Below are positions 8,675-20,488 of a DNA stretch of 46,637 nucleotides, piece by piece. This stretch comes from Ectothiorhodospiraceae bacterium. GTDB taxonomy: Bacteria; Pseudomonadota; Gammaproteobacteria; SZUA-152. Under the pieces are notes generated by a model that saw only the letters and a program-made list of their open reading frames with translations, ran no database searches and had not been told where the DNA came from. The stretch is taken from contig NVUB02000097.1 of the NCBI GenBank assembly GCA_002401775.2, positions 1-46,637 on the forward strand, given 5' to 3'. A program made the translations under genes and the position numbers. The stretch's first letter is position 1, and each line of letters starts with the position of its first letter.

Positions 8675-9973
8675 CTATTCTTTCGCAAGCCTGACTTTTG
8701 GCTCAATTTGACATCCTGCCTTCGAATCTCCATCCACCTGTCGCGATAACTCAATTGCCGGATTCGCTGACAACTCCATCGATATAGAGGTGGTCTGTTC
8801 ACACCCAGGCACCCGTTTTAGCCCCTCTCGATAACATTCCGCCGCAGCGGCATTTTCACCCAGTCGCTCCAGCAAGTTACCTAATTCATTGTAAGCTTCC
8901 GCACTGGCTTGAGCATTAACACTCGCTTCTATATAACCGCGCGCTTTCCCCCATAGCTTACTGCGTAAACTCAAACGACCTGCACACAAAAGTGCAACCG
9001 CATTTTTTGCATGGTCTGCCAGCAGTGACTCAATAAAACCGAGTTGTCTGGCTGGCTCCGCTCCATCGATTTTTCCGTATAACTGTAATAAGGGCTCACT
9101 AAACTGGCGACGCAATGCATTGCGTAACAAGGGTTCTGACAGATCACTCGCCGAAAATGACAGTAAGCGGTGAACATAGGCCAGCAGTACGTCGTGATGA
9201 TCTTTTAGGGTAACGGGAATACGTCCCCAAACATTTTCTAACTCCGTTGCGGTTTGGGTATTTTCCATTAACGCCAAATACCCTTGCAAGGAAAATTCGG
9301 CGATACGCTTTTCAGATACGGCCTTATGTTTTCGCAACCGGGGAAGTATCTCCAACAAGTGTTCCCAATCACCCAGCTGTTGATATAATTTTGCCAGCGC
9401 CTTTAATACTTGTGCATGTTTAGGTGCAAGCTGGTGTAGATGGCGCAGTGTAGCCAATGCCTGCTCCAGCTGATTATGTTTGAGTTGTAATTCTGCCTGA
9501 GTGAGGCCAACGGCAATATCTGCTGACGGGTGGTTTTCATGGGCTAACTTAAGATAGTGATCACGACGTTGGTCTGCACCTTGTCCCTGGGCGGCTCGTG
9601 CTGCAGCAAGATAATTAAGCAGGGAGGCATCACTATCCTCTACATATTTCAATACTCTCTTTTCAGAATTTTTCCAATGCCCTTCCGCAAGGTCGATCAA
9701 ACCTTGAGTTAGAGATTTAATGGCTTTTTGTTCGCGCCGGTGTTTTTTCCACAAGCGCAGACCACGCGGTACCGCCCAAAGTTTAAGCGTAGATCGAATC
9801 AGGAAATACCCCGATAAAAAAATGATAGCCAGCACAATAGCCGCCAATACCAATGTGGTTTCAACCGTCCAATTGCCCACGGCAAATAAAACATAACCTG
9901 GATCTTCCATTGCCACAAGGGAAACGATAACGGCGATAAACAGCGTCAACAAACTTAAAAATAAAAACTTCAC
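8675..9973 (-). CDS. hemY: HemY-like inner-membrane TPR protein of the heme operon
   Basis: A 432-residue membrane protein. Two hydrophobic helices sit at about residues 3-21 and 38-59, matching the HemY_N domain, followed by a long helical TPR region (for example LVEDSDASLLNYLAAARAA, and AYNELGNLLERLGENAAAAE near the C-terminus). The gammaproteobacterial HemY of this operon is not the protoporphyrinogen oxidase of the same name; it is thought to scaffold or coordinate late heme-synthesis enzymes at the membrane. It begins with GTG overlapping the TGA of hemX (GTGA), implying translational coupling as the last gene of hemC-hemD-hemX-hemY. Confidence 0.92.
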   Translation of the reverse strand: MKFLFLSLLTLFIAVIVSLVAMEDPGYVLFAVGNWTVETTLVLAAIVLAIIFLSGYFLIRSTLKLWAVPRGLRLWKKHRREQKAIKSLTQGLIDLAEGHWKNSEKRVLKYVEDSDASLLNYLAAARAAQGQGADQRRDHYLKLAHENHPSADIAVGLTQAELQLKHNQLEQALATLRHLHQLAPKHAQVLKALAKLYQQLGDWEHLLEILPRLRKHKAVSEKRIAEFSLQGYLALMENTQTATELENVWGRIPVTLKDHHDVLLAYVHRLLSFSASDLSEPLLRNALRRQFSEPLLQLYGKIDGAEPARQLGFIESLLADHAKNAVALLCAGRLSLRSKLWGKARGYIEASVNAQASAEAYNELGNLLERLGENAAAAECYREGLKRVPGCEQTTSISMELSANPAIELSRQVDGDSKAGCQIEPKVRLAKE

Positions 9974-11343
9974 AGCTTGCTAACCTTTGATTCTATCGTT
10001 GCAGTGACTTCCTTCGATGCCGGTACTGCCGGTACTGCCGGTGGTTCATGGTGAAGAGATGATGATTGTTTTATTGATGGTGTGCCTTTTATTAATGATG
10101 TGGATAGTGGAGAACGATCATTCATTACCCTGCGTAATTCACGTAATGAACCACTCACGTCAGGAACTTCAGGTCGCAAATCAATAATACTCAGCTTTTT
10201 TACCATTGCCTGCATGCTGATCACTGCCGCAGACTCCGATTCAAAGTAACCACTCAACCATATAGAGACTTCATTTAATGATTGACTAAATAATGCTGTA
10301 TTTTCTTTTAAGACTGCCAGCCTCGCCTGTTCAAGTTTCAATTGTAAATTTTGATAAAGAAACCATGCTTGCTTCGGCGGCAGCAAAGGTTCGGTGGGTT
10401 GTTGATGGCGGCGCACTTTCACTAAACTTTTTACGTCATTCCACACTGCGGCTGGAATATCCTGCCAGTCCAGAGGGGATGACTCTGCATTTTTCTCAAC
10501 CACAAGCGCCACTCTTTTTTTATCCAGCAATGGCAGTTCGTCAACCGTTTCGGCCAAACTACCGATTTGAACCGCAAGCCCTGGAATGTCTACATTGGGC
10601 ATTGCGCGTAGGGCTGTCAGTTCGCTGGCAATTTTCTTTCTTACCGTCAGCAATGAAGGATCACCAATGGCCTTTAATCGACTATCTGCTGTTGCAAAAA
10701 CAGCCATAGCCGTTTGCCGATCTTGCGCCAATGTTAAACGATGATTAGCTACGGTGAGTAAATATTCTACTTCTGCCATACGCCAGGCTATCGTACTGCG
10801 GCCCAATTTTTCGGTAATCCCTTGCAGTGCGGCGTTAACTGCCTGGTGTTCCGATTCTACCGTAAGCCTTGCCTGTACTTCTTTTGATAACTGACTGTTC
10901 GTTTTTTTAATTTGTTGCTGCAAGATGTTGAGCTGAGCCATTAACTCAGTTTGGGTGTTTTTAAGTTGTGTATTTATTGGTGGTTGAGCTTGTAATAACC
11001 AGTAATCATATGCCGATAATCCACCTGCTGACAGTGCAATGATCAATAACAATCCGGTAATCAATACCTGAACTATTTTCCCTGATGCTGACGTTTGCTT
11101 TTTGTCCGTTACCACAGATGATTCTTTTTTCTTGTTTTTTTCTGGGCGTGACATTTTTTCAAGTAATGGCGATTTACCCGTTTTATTATCCGGCGTATTT
11201 TTAGCTGAATCCTTCTGCGATGCTTTATTGTTATCTACATCAGTCGTCGTATTTTTTTCAAGCGACGGGGTTTCTGACAATTCTTTTTTTGAAGTATCAG
11301 GTAATGACGCATCTTCGGGTTTATTTGGCGTGTTTTTTTTCAT
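9970..11343 (-). CDS. hemX: HemX-like membrane protein
   Basis: A 457-residue protein with a polar, Lys/Thr/Ser-rich cytoplasmic N-terminus (about 85 residues), one transmembrane helix around residues 90-113 (VQVLITGLLLIIALSAGG), then a long helical periplasmic domain with coiled-coil character. It matches the HemX family, often annotated as uroporphyrin-III C-methyltransferase; the methylase catalytic domain of CobA/CysG is absent, so that enzymatic name is probably wrong. It likely organises tetrapyrrole enzymes. Lies 196 bases after hemD and overlaps hemY by 4 bases. Its start ATG at 11343 has only a weak ribosome-binding site. Confidence 0.88.
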   Translation of the reverse strand: MKKNTPNKPEDASLPDTSKKELSETPSLEKNTTTDVDNNKASQKDSAKNTPDNKTGKSPLLEKMSRPEKNKKKESSVVTDKKQTSASGKIVQVLITGLLLIIALSAGGLSAYDYWLLQAQPPINTQLKNTQTELMAQLNILQQQIKKTNSQLSKEVQARLTVESEHQAVNAALQGITEKLGRSTIAWRMAEVEYLLTVANHRLTLAQDRQTAMAVFATADSRLKAIGDPSLLTVRKKIASELTALRAMPNVDIPGLAVQIGSLAETVDELPLLDKKRVALVVEKNAESSPLDWQDIPAAVWNDVKSLVKVRRHQQPTEPLLPPKQAWFLYQNLQLKLEQARLAVLKENTALFSQSLNEVSIWLSGYFESESAAVISMQAMVKKLSIIDLRPEVPDVSGSLRELRRVMNDRSPLSTSLIKGTPSIKQSSSLHHEPPAVPAVPASKEVTATIESKVSKL

Positions 11344-11355
11344 AGTGTTTTTTCA

Positions 11356-11407
11356 TGTCGTTACTATTTGTCGTTACTATTTGCAGTTACTATGTGTGGC
11401 TACTATA
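11356..11407. repeat. four tandem 13-bp repeats in the hemD-hemX gap
   Basis: TGTCGTTACTATT occurs twice exactly (11356-11368, 11369-11381), followed by TGCAGTTACTATG and TGTGGCTACTATA. Degenerating versions extend to about 11475. The array fills most of the 196-bp gap between hemD and hemX (11344-11539) and is transcribed if the four hem genes form one operon. Confidence 0.8.
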
Positions 11408-11539
11408 TTGTCGTGAGTATTTATCGCAACTCTTAGCACAACTACTTATCGCAACTACAGATGACTACTATATTTTTCGACTACCGGTGATTAACACACT
11501 CAGTTTCCTTCAGAGCAATGATCAGTCTAAGGATGTTCT

Positions 11540-12382
11540 TTAATGGCTTTTAACAGAGAGCGCCCATGTCTTTAATGCCTCGAGTATCGCTTCATCATTA
11601 GCGGCTGTCGCTACTGTGGGCGAACCTGAAAAACCTAATGTAACAGACAGATTGGCAGTACGCTCGCTAATCATTACCAAGGGTGAAGACAGTAATAATG
11701 ACAAATGATCAGGATTTACCATCGACACCAGATTTTTTAATCCTTCACTACTGGTCACCACAATCGGCATCAACATCGGCATTAACTTAACATCCTTCTT
11801 AGATGTTAATAGCGACGTCGAGGTTTTTTGATTTGGGACTTTTTTCCAGGCCTCATACAAGGGTTGAGGATCAATGTGTGGAATGACGCGCTGATAACAT
11901 TCGATATAATCCACCGTTGCGCCGCGCTCTCGTAAACGGTTGCGTAACAACTCTCTCCCACTGTTGCCACGAAAAATCAAAATACGTGTGTCCTTAATAT
12001 TTTGTAGATCTGGCAAACTTAACAATGCTTCACTGTTAAAAGGTACTGGCGCCACGTGCTTAACGGTTAGCCTGTTTTTCTCAAGTGCTTGTGCAGTGGA
12101 TTTCCCCACTGCTGCAATGCTCACGGTCTTTGGCCATTGCCAATCTCGGTCCATCAATTCCAATGCTGCAGTGACCGCATTACTGCTGATAAATATCGCC
12201 AGGTCATATTCAGCGAGTTGTCCCATTTGAGCCTGACACTTTTGCACGTTTTGGGGGGGAGCAATGTCAATCACTGGAAATCTCAACGCTACCCCTCCCT
12301 CTGCTTCAATAAGCTTGCAAAGCTTTTCTGCCTGATGAGCGGGGCGTGTCACCACCACGGTAATCCCAGACAACTGCTGCAT
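11540..12382 (-). CDS. hemD: uroporphyrinogen-III synthase
   Basis: Cyclises hydroxymethylbilane with inversion of ring D to give uroporphyrinogen III, the branch point to heme, siroheme and cobalamin. The 280-residue product is a little longer than the usual ~250, with an apparent low-complexity insertion near residues 180-205 (NQKTSTSLLTSKKDVKLMPM). Family landmarks are the N-terminal VVVTRPAHQAEKL, the VSIAAVGKSTAQAL segment, and ERGATVDYIECYQR. The ATG follows the hemC TAA with no gap, so the two are coupled. Sequence conservation in HemD is naturally low; position after hemC makes the call secure. Confidence 0.93.
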   Translation of the reverse strand: MQQLSGITVVVTRPAHQAEKLCKLIEAEGGVALRFPVIDIAPPQNVQKCQAQMGQLAEYDLAIFISSNAVTAALELMDRDWQWPKTVSIAAVGKSTAQALEKNRLTVKHVAPVPFNSEALLSLPDLQNIKDTRILIFRGNSGRELLRNRLRERGATVDYIECYQRVIPHIDPQPLYEAWKKVPNQKTSTSLLTSKKDVKLMPMLMPIVVTSSEGLKNLVSMVNPDHLSLLLSSPLVMISERTANLSVTLGFSGSPTVATAANDEAILEALKTWALSVKSH

Positions 12383-13348
12383 TTAATCAGTACCTTTGCT
12401 GGCATCGTCCTTGTCAGTCACTTTATCAGCATAGACTTCTTGCAAGATTTCACGCGCCCCACGCGATAGCAAATCATCCGCGAGTGTGGTGCCCAGGAAT
12501 TCAGCTTCTTCAATACGACCGGCAATTTCTCCTCGAATCATTTCTTTTCCATCGGGTCTGCCGACCAAACCACGCAGTAACAGGGTATCGCCATCAATTT
12601 CTGCATAGCCACCAATGGGCACCTGACATCCGCCTTCGAGGCGATTATTCATTGCCCTTTCTGCACGGACACGAATGGATGTTTCTGTGTGATTCAAGGG
12701 GGCAATTAATGCATTAATAAAAGGGTCGTCAATTCGACATTCTATCCCGACGGCGCCCTGACCAATGGCAGGCAAACTAAACCCCGTATCCAGGTGTGTT
12801 TGAATACGGTCGCCAAATTTGAGCCTTATTAATCCGGCACACGCTAAAATGATGGCATCGTATTCACCCTCGTCCAACTTGCGAAGGCGGGTATTCACAT
12901 TACCGCGCAGATCGAGGATTTGAATATCTGGACGCCATGCTCGAATCTGACAAGTCCTGCGCAAACTGGATGTACCCACTATTGCTCTCTTGGGCAGATC
13001 CTCAATCGACTTATAGTGGTTGGATACAAACGCATCGCGAGGGTCTTCGCGCTCACAAATTACGGCAAGGTGAAGACCGTCTGGAAATTCAACGGGCACA
13101 TCTTTCATGGAGTGCACCGCAATATCGGCATCACCTCGTAGCATACCTTGCTCTAACTCTTTGACAAATAAACCTTTTCCACCCACTTTTGCCAGTGGTG
13201 TGTCCAAAATTTTATCACCCTGGGTCACCATTTTTACCAGTTCAACATTCAAATCTGGCTGGATTTTAAGCAGACTGTCACGGACAAACTCTGCCTGCCA
13301 CAAGGCCAATGGGCTTTTTCGTGTGGCTATACGTACAGTTTTAGTCAT
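12383..13348 (-). CDS. hemC: porphobilinogen deaminase (hydroxymethylbilane synthase)
   Basis: Polymerises four porphobilinogen molecules into hydroxymethylbilane using a covalently bound dipyrromethane cofactor. The 321-residue protein has [14 protein letters not shown], the AVHSMKDVP segment, GTSSLRR (125-131), [11 protein letters not shown], and Cys241 in [14 protein letters not shown], the cofactor-attachment cysteine. The start at 13348 was chosen because [18 protein letters not shown] is the conserved N-terminus and AAGAG lies about 9 bases upstream; the frame stays open upstream to 13480 without conserved sequence. First gene of the hemCDXY operon and divergent from fbp. Confidence 0.97.
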   Translation of the reverse strand: MTKTVRIATRKSPLALWQAEFVRDSLLKIQPDLNVELVKMVTQGDKILDTPLAKVGGKGLFVKELEQGMLRGDADIAVHSMKDVPVEFPDGLHLAVICEREDPRDAFVSNHYKSIEDLPKRAIVGTSSLRRTCQIRAWRPDIQILDLRGNVNTRLRKLDEGEYDAIILACAGLIRLKFGDRIQTHLDTGFSLPAIGQGAVGIECRIDDPFINALIAPLNHTETSIRVRAERAMNNRLEGGCQVPIGGYAEIDGDTLLLRGLVGRPDGKEMIRGEIAGRIEEAEFLGTTLADDLLSRGAREILQEVYADKVTDKDDASKGTD

Positions 13349-13532
13349 TTTTAAACTCTTATGTGTTGAAATATTCAAAGTGTAGAATGAGTATCGACAA
13401 ATTTTCGATACATTGATTCCGTGATTGATTCCACGTCTATCGCTAATGCTACGGCCTGCGTTGAATACAGGCAACTCCAATACGCTGTATAGCCAGTGTG
13501 CTTAAACGACAAAACCACGAATATGACCCGTT

Positions 13533-13563
13533 TTGCCATTATAGAATCCAATTATGCTACAAT
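13533..13563 (+). promoter_or_regulatory. candidate sigma-70 promoter for fbp
   Basis: TTGCCA at 13533-13538 and an extended -10 TGCTACAAT with the hexamer TACAAT at 13558-13563. The 19-base spacer is long, but the TGn extension may compensate. It lies 97 bases before the fbp ATG within the hemC-fbp divergent region (13349-13659), which holds no other recognised element. Confidence 0.4.
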
Positions 13564-13659
13564 TCGCGGCTTTTCCGGCGCTCTGTAGGGCTTGTCGGCT
13601 GACCGAATTCTTTATTTTGCTTTATTCTTTATTGCTTAAACTATTGTAGGAAATGAAAA

Positions 13660-14670
13660 ATGCATACTGGTGAAACGATTACCCAATTTATTATTGAAGA
13701 GCAGCGTAACTCGCCTTCAGCCTCCGGCGATTTTACCGCCCTGCTTAACGATGTGGTTGTAGCCTGTAAGGCTATCGCCAATTGCGTGCAACAAGGCGCA
13801 TTGGTCGGTGGCGTGCTGGGCTCTGCTGGCAGTGAAAATATTCAAGGCGAAACCCAGAAAAAACTCGACATCCTTTCCAATGACATTTTTCTGAAGGCCA
13901 ACCAATGGGGTGGTCATCTTGCCGCCATGGCTTCTGAGGAAATGGATGATGTTTACCCGATTCCTCCTCAGTACCCTAAAGGTAAGTACTTACTTACCTT
14001 TGATCCTTTGGATGGATCGTCCAATATTGACATCAATCTCTCTGTCGGCAGCATCTTTTCTATCCTACGTTGCCCTGAAGGTGTTGAAGATGCCAAGGCT
14101 GAGGATTTCCTCCAGCCGGGTACCGAGCAGGTTTGTGGCGGTTTCACCTTATACGGCCCGTCCACCATGCTGGTATTGACCACGGGTAATGGCGTAAACG
14201 GATTCACTCTGGATCATAATGTGGGTGAGTTCATTCTTACCCACCCCAACATGACCATTCCAGAAGATACCGCAGAGTTTGCCATTAATATGTCTAACCA
14301 ACGCCATTGGGAAGAACCCATGAAACGCTACGTTGACGAGTGCATCGCGGGTACCAGTGGTGACCGTGATAAAGACTTCAATATGCGCTGGGTAGCCTCC
14401 ATGGTCGCCGAGGTGTATCGCATTTTGACTCGCGGCGGTATTTTCATGTATCCCAAAGATACCCGTGACCCTAGCAAACCTGGCAAATTACGCCTGATGT
14501 ATGAAGCCAATCCGATGGGCTTCATCGTTGAACAAGCGGGCGGCATCTGTTCCACTGGCCGTGAACGCATCATGGAAATTCAACCTAACGGCCTGCATCA
14601 ACGTGTCCCTGTTATTCTGGGATCCAAAAATGAAGTGGAACGCGTAATAAGCTACCACAAAGACGCCTAA
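13660..14670 (+). CDS. fbp: class I fructose-1,6-bisphosphatase
   Basis: Hydrolyses fructose 1,6-bisphosphate to fructose 6-phosphate, the committed step of gluconeogenesis, in the cytoplasm. The 336-residue product has the class I metal-binding motifs ASEE (91-94) and [11 protein letters not shown] (114-124), and later [19 protein letters not shown] and [19 protein letters not shown] for the sugar-phosphate site. AGGA is located about 10 bases before the ATG. It stands alone, with its own probable promoter and a strong terminator after it, between the heme operon and gyrB. Confidence 0.97.
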   Translation: MHTGETITQFIIEEQRNSPSASGDFTALLNDVVVACKAIANCVQQGALVGGVLGSAGSENIQGETQKKLDILSNDIFLKANQWGGHLAAMASEEMDDVYPIPPQYPKGKYLLTFDPLDGSSNIDINLSVGSIFSILRCPEGVEDAKAEDFLQPGTEQVCGGFTLYGPSTMLVLTTGNGVNGFTLDHNVGEFILTHPNMTIPEDTAEFAINMSNQRHWEEPMKRYVDECIAGTSGDRDKDFNMRWVASMVAEVYRILTRGGIFMYPKDTRDPSKPGKLRLMYEANPMGFIVEQAGGICSTGRERIMEIQPNGLHQRVPVILGSKNEVERVISYHKDA

Positions 14671-14709
14671 CACTTGGCTTCCTATTCTGTTTATCGTTAA
14701 CAGAACCGC

Positions 14710-14747
14710 AATAAAGGCGGCAACCCCATTGGGTTGCCGCCTTTATT
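14710..14747. terminator. strong hairpin terminator after fbp
   Basis: AATAAAGGCGGCAACCC pairs perfectly with GGGTTGCCGCCTTTATT over 17 bp across the 4-base loop CATT. The stem ends are A/T-rich on both sides, so it may stop transcription from fbp and also from gyrB on the opposite strand. The rest of 14671-14940 shows only a small direct repeat of GTTGATGCT. Confidence 0.88.
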
Positions 14748-14940
14748 TATGCTGAGTTGATGCTGTGTTGATGCTAAATTAAGGCTGACATTTATAGAAA
14801 GTAAATACTCACTTCCCCTACATACACCTTAGTTATAGGTTGTTTGGTCTCATCTCACCGTATACGTAACAATCCATTGTTACCCACTATATCAGCGCCT
14901 GTAACCACCAACACGCTTTCATCTTTACCTTGCCCTTTTT

Positions 14941-17418
<2,478 letters not shown>

Positions 17419-17486
17419 TTATACTATTGCCCCGCTCGTTCACGATGCTACTACTCCTGTACGTGTTTGGTCTAAGGGATCTGTAT

Positions 17487-18566
17487 TTATGCGCTGACCT
17501 CTCCGTGTTCCACGTGAAACATCCCATATTCCAATCCTTGTATATCCAGTCCGTGTAAATCAAAGAGGCCAGGGTCTGTCGCGGTTATAAATATCTGGGC
17601 CTGAGTTTCTTGCAGTGTTTGAATTAATAATGCTCGAGTGTTTGTATCCAACTCAGCAGGCAAATCATCAACCAGTATGACTGGACATGTATCCTGAGCA
17701 GTAATCTGTCTGCATTGAGACAGAATAAGATTAGCAACCAATAATTTTTGACGTCCCCGTGACAAAAAGTCTCGCGCATCAGAACCACCAACACGGATTT
17801 TGATATCCGCCCGGTGAGGCCCAAATTGAGTAAATCCTCGCTCTCTATCTGAATCGAACTGATCTGAAAGATAGGTTGAAAAGTCAGTACCTGCTCTCCA
17901 ACCTTGTTGGTAGGTGATTTTAACATTCGCGATCGAAGGATACCTTTCTAACGACCGATCAACAAAGACCAGTAACTCTGACAAATAAGATTGTCTCGCT
18001 TCATCAAGCTGCTTTCCGGTAACCACTAACTCTTGATCCCAATGCGCAATGGCACTCTTAGTCCACCCTAGACGCAGTGCAGCATTGCGTTGAGATAAGA
18101 TCCTTCGATAGGCGTTCCACACCGAACTAAACCCATGTTTCACGTGAAACACTCCCCAATCCAAAAACCGTCTTCGCAGATCAGGGCCCTCTTCTATGAG
18201 CCGATGTAATCCAGGGTCAAGAACTGCAACCGGTAAAACTTCTGAGAGTTCACTGGATCGTGCAATAGCCTGCCCAGCCAAACGAATATTACTGTTTCCC
18301 GTTTTCCGTTCCATTCCGATAGTGGTGTTACGACCATGCTGTAAGACTTTTCCAATGACAGAAAATGAATCACAACCTTCCTGAATGAGGTGATTAGTTT
18401 TGTGTGTACGAAAGGACTTACCGCGCCCCAGACAGTGTATAGCTTCGAGTATGCTGGTTTTACCACTGCCATTAGGGCCAAAGATAAAATTAAGGCCTGG
18501 CTGAGGCTTTAGTGAAACAGAAGAGAGATTCCGTAAGTTATGAATCTCAAGATGTTGAATGGCCAT
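17487..18566 (-). CDS. recF: DNA replication and repair protein RecF
   Basis: SMC-like ATPase that helps load RecA at single-strand gaps with RecO and RecR. The 359-residue product has Walker A GPNGSGKTS (30-38), an ABC-type signature SRGRQKLLVANLILSQ, and Walker B VILVDDLPAELD. The ATG at 18566 starts the conserved MAIQHLEIHNLRNL; a further upstream TTG is less likely. Both parS-like sites of the window lie inside the coding sequence and encode FHVKH (mid-gene) and FHVEH (close to the C-terminus). GVFHV near the middle is a usual RecF segment, so one site has been written into conserved coding DNA. Confidence 0.97.
   Translation of the reverse strand: MAIQHLEIHNLRNLSSVSLKPQPGLNFIFGPNGSGKTSILEAIHCLGRGKSFRTHKTNHLIQEGCDSFSVIGKVLQHGRNTTIGMERKTGNSNIRLAGQAIARSSELSEVLPVAVLDPGLHRLIEEGPDLRRRFLDWGVFHVKHGFSSVWNAYRRILSQRNAALRLGWTKSAIAHWDQELVVTGKQLDEARQSYLSELLVFVDRSLERYPSIANVKITYQQGWRAGTDFSTYLSDQFDSDRERGFTQFGPHRADIKIRVGGSDARDFLSRGRQKLLVANLILSQCRQITAQDTCPVILVDDLPAELDTNTRALLIQTLQETQAQIFITATDPGLFDLHGLDIQGLEYGMFHVEHGEVSA
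17506..17521. promoter_or_regulatory. parS-like ParB binding site, one mismatch
   Basis: TGTTCCACGTGAAACA differs from the consensus parS palindrome TGTTTCACGTGAAACA at one base. It sits in the last codons of recF. ParB/Spo0J binds such sites near the origin to organise chromosome segregation; the partner genes parA and parB are not in the window. Confidence 0.8.
18136..18151. promoter_or_regulatory. perfect parS site (ParB binding)
   Basis: TGTTTCACGTGAAACA is an exact 16-base match to the bacterial chromosomal parS consensus. It lies in the middle of recF, about 2 kb from the dnaA-dnaN gap. Together with the near-perfect copy 630 bases away it marks this region as origin-proximal. Confidence 0.92.
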
Positions 18567-18874
18567 TATATTTTGGCCACTGACCAATAATGTTGTTTTA
18601 TGTCGTTAATGTGTCGCAATACAATCAGAGTGTCTGGCCTCGTTAAAGATAACCTCGAACCACACGATGAGACCACGGTATCAGACATTTCATGACTCAG
18701 ACGTGAAATCAGTACGTGTGGTGTTGTGTGAGCATGCTGAGCGTAAGCGGGTCTAAAGCATAGTCGTAGGCATGGTTGTAACATGGTTGTAGCGTGTAGC
18801 ATAAGTGCGCCACAGTATCGTGTTGTAGTATTGAGCTTGTCATTAAAAAGTAATGCCCATTAATCTCAATTCAA
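18567..18874. other. 308-bp recF-dnaN spacer, no gene recognised
   Basis: The spacer between dnaN and recF is longer than usual for this operon. It contains a short direct repeat CATGGTTGTA (about 18772-18793) and no credible protein gene. A recF promoter may lie here but none is convincing. Confidence 0.6.
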
Positions 18875-19981
18875 TTACAAACGCATTGGCATAATGACGT
18901 AAGTACAACTGTCATCCTTTTGAGGGCGAATCACACAGCTACTATTAGCATCACCTAATTCTATCGCGACCGTTTCTTCGCTCACCGTCGCAAGTGCATC
19001 CAGGAAGTAACTAACGTTAAAACCAATTTCAAGGGACTCACCAGAATATGTGACCTGAATTTCTTCTTCGGCTTCTTCCATTTCTGGATTATTCGCTTGT
19101 GCTTGTATCAACCCATCAGATAGTCGTAATCGAATACCTCGGTATTTCTCATTAGACAAAATTGAGGTCCGCAACAACGCATGGCGTAGTAATTCACGAT
19201 CAGCCACAATATGTTTATCCGAGTCACTCGGAATAACTCGTTGATAATCGGGGAATCGACCATCAATTAACTTGGAGGTAAAAACCAGATCTTTCATTGC
19301 AATTTTGATGTGATTGTTGCTGACCTGAATATTTACGGGCTCATCACTGTCTTCCAGTAACTTCACCAGTTCACCAACGCCTTTACGCGGCACAATGATT
19401 TGCAAGGTATCCGCAGGATTAATATCACACTCATAGGAACTTAGCGCCAAACGATGTCCGTCAGTCGCTACTGAGCGCACAGCACCCTTGGCAATTTCGA
19501 GTAATAATCCATTCAAATAATATCGAACATCTTGCTGTGCCATCGCAAAACTGGTTTTTTCAATAAGGCGTTTGAGTGCATTTTGAGGCAAAGAAAATTC
19601 AAATTGACTGGTAATTTCATCAACACTGGGAAAATCAGAAATTGGCAAGGTAGCAAGATTAAATCGGCTTTTGCCGGAACGAATGGTTACTCGTTGTTTT
19701 TCAGTATCCAATGAAACCTGAATCGTGGCACCTTCAGGAAGTGCTCGACAAATATCAACCATTTTCCGGGCAGGAATTGTGATGTCGCCGGGTTCAGCAT
19801 TTTCCAGTGGCGTTGTTGCAATCATTTCAACTTCAAGATCAGTTGCCGTCATCGACAATGTATCGTTTGTCACAATAACCAGAATATTGGACAACACTGG
19901 CAACGTTTGCCGACGTTCAACAACACCGACAATGGTTTGCAGTGGTTTGAGCAATGCTTCTCTTTGAATGGAGAATTTCAT
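18875..19981 (-). CDS. dnaN: DNA polymerase III beta subunit (sliding clamp)
   Basis: Forms the homodimeric ring that tethers Pol III to DNA and also docks Hda, MutS and other partners. The 368-residue product has the typical length (366 in E. coli) and starts with MKFSIQREALLKPLQ followed by GVVERRQTLPVLSNI. The third domain carries IIVPRKGVGELVKLLED and the C-terminal CTYVIMPMRL motif that closes the partner-binding pocket. Separated from dnaA by 507 bases that contain DnaA boxes, so it likely has its own promoter there, as in Pseudomonas. Confidence 0.98.
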   Translation of the reverse strand: MKFSIQREALLKPLQTIVGVVERRQTLPVLSNILVIVTNDTLSMTATDLEVEMIATTPLENAEPGDITIPARKMVDICRALPEGATIQVSLDTEKQRVTIRSGKSRFNLATLPISDFPSVDEITSQFEFSLPQNALKRLIEKTSFAMAQQDVRYYLNGLLLEIAKGAVRSVATDGHRLALSSYECDINPADTLQIIVPRKGVGELVKLLEDSDEPVNIQVSNNHIKIAMKDLVFTSKLIDGRFPDYQRVIPSDSDKHIVADRELLRHALLRTSILSNEKYRGIRLRLSDGLIQAQANNPEMEEAEEEIQVTYSGESLEIGFNVSYFLDALATVSEETVAIELGDANSSCVIRPQKDDSCTYVIMPMRL

Positions 19982-20061
19982 AACTAACTTATCCCATGTA
20001 TTTAAATAAATAGATTATTTAAAAGAACTTATTATTACTATTATTAGGCAAGGCATTTTCT

Positions 20062-20070
20062 GTGGATAAC
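20062..20070 (-). promoter_or_regulatory. DnaA box
   Basis: TGTGGATAA, the reverse complement of the consensus TTATCCACA, next to the AT-rich tract upstream of dnaN. Confidence 0.8.
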
Positions 20071-20147
20071 TATATTAATCATTAATAATCAAACAGTTAA
20101 CGCACTTGAAAGGCTCTTGAAAACACCTGTATTTCTACCGTAAAAGC

Positions 20148-20156
20148 TGTGGATAA
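20148..20156 (-). promoter_or_regulatory. DnaA box
   Basis: TGTGGATAA, the reverse complement of the consensus, 46 bases (start to start) from the next, oppositely oriented box. Confidence 0.8.
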
Positions 20157-20193
20157 AATGTGCATTATATTCCGATAATTTTTTTTTAACGGC

Positions 20194-20202
20194 TTATCCA
20201 CA
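20194..20202 (+). promoter_or_regulatory. DnaA box
   Basis: TTATCCACA, exact consensus, oriented opposite to the two other boxes in this gap and preceded by a T-rich run. Confidence 0.8.
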
Positions 20203-20488
20203 ATCTCTGCACAAGCTTCCCACAGACTTAACTGATTGCACTCAATCAACCTGCAGAAGCGATTTTATATTTTATTATCCGTATTCTATTTTATCGATGT
20301 CCATAGGGTCTAGTACTCTTTGCAATGCCCTGTCTCTTTCATTGTAAGTGTTGTCTCGTTCAGTTGCTCTGTTAGCCTCCAGGGCGCTGTTGTTTCTCCG
20401 TGTAGAGGGTAAGGGGTATCGCCAGCAAGATATGCTTGTGACGGCTTACAGTGGCGCCTCCTAGAGCATCTGCTGAGCGTACTCGCGA

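Larger units (their letters stand above)
19982..20488. other. candidate oriC region between dnaA and dnaN
   Basis: This 507-bp gene-free segment holds three perfect consensus DnaA boxes (20062-20070, 20148-20156, 20194-20202) and an AT-rich tract at about 19995-20048 (ATTTAAATAAATAG and TTATTATTACTATTATTAGG) that could serve as the unwinding element. The part from 20203 to 20488 shows nothing further. In related gammaproteobacteria the origin is in this gap or between dnaA and rpmH; both contain boxes here, but this one has more. Confidence 0.6.

Noticed and set aside
10293-10709. A 138-codon plus-strand frame opposite hemX.
   Set aside because: It is a mirror of the hemX coding strand with no independent support.
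18566-18802. 78-codon minus-strand open frame between dnaN and recF.
   Set aside because: Low-complexity, His/Thr/Arg-rich composition without a family match, and it overlaps the recF start.
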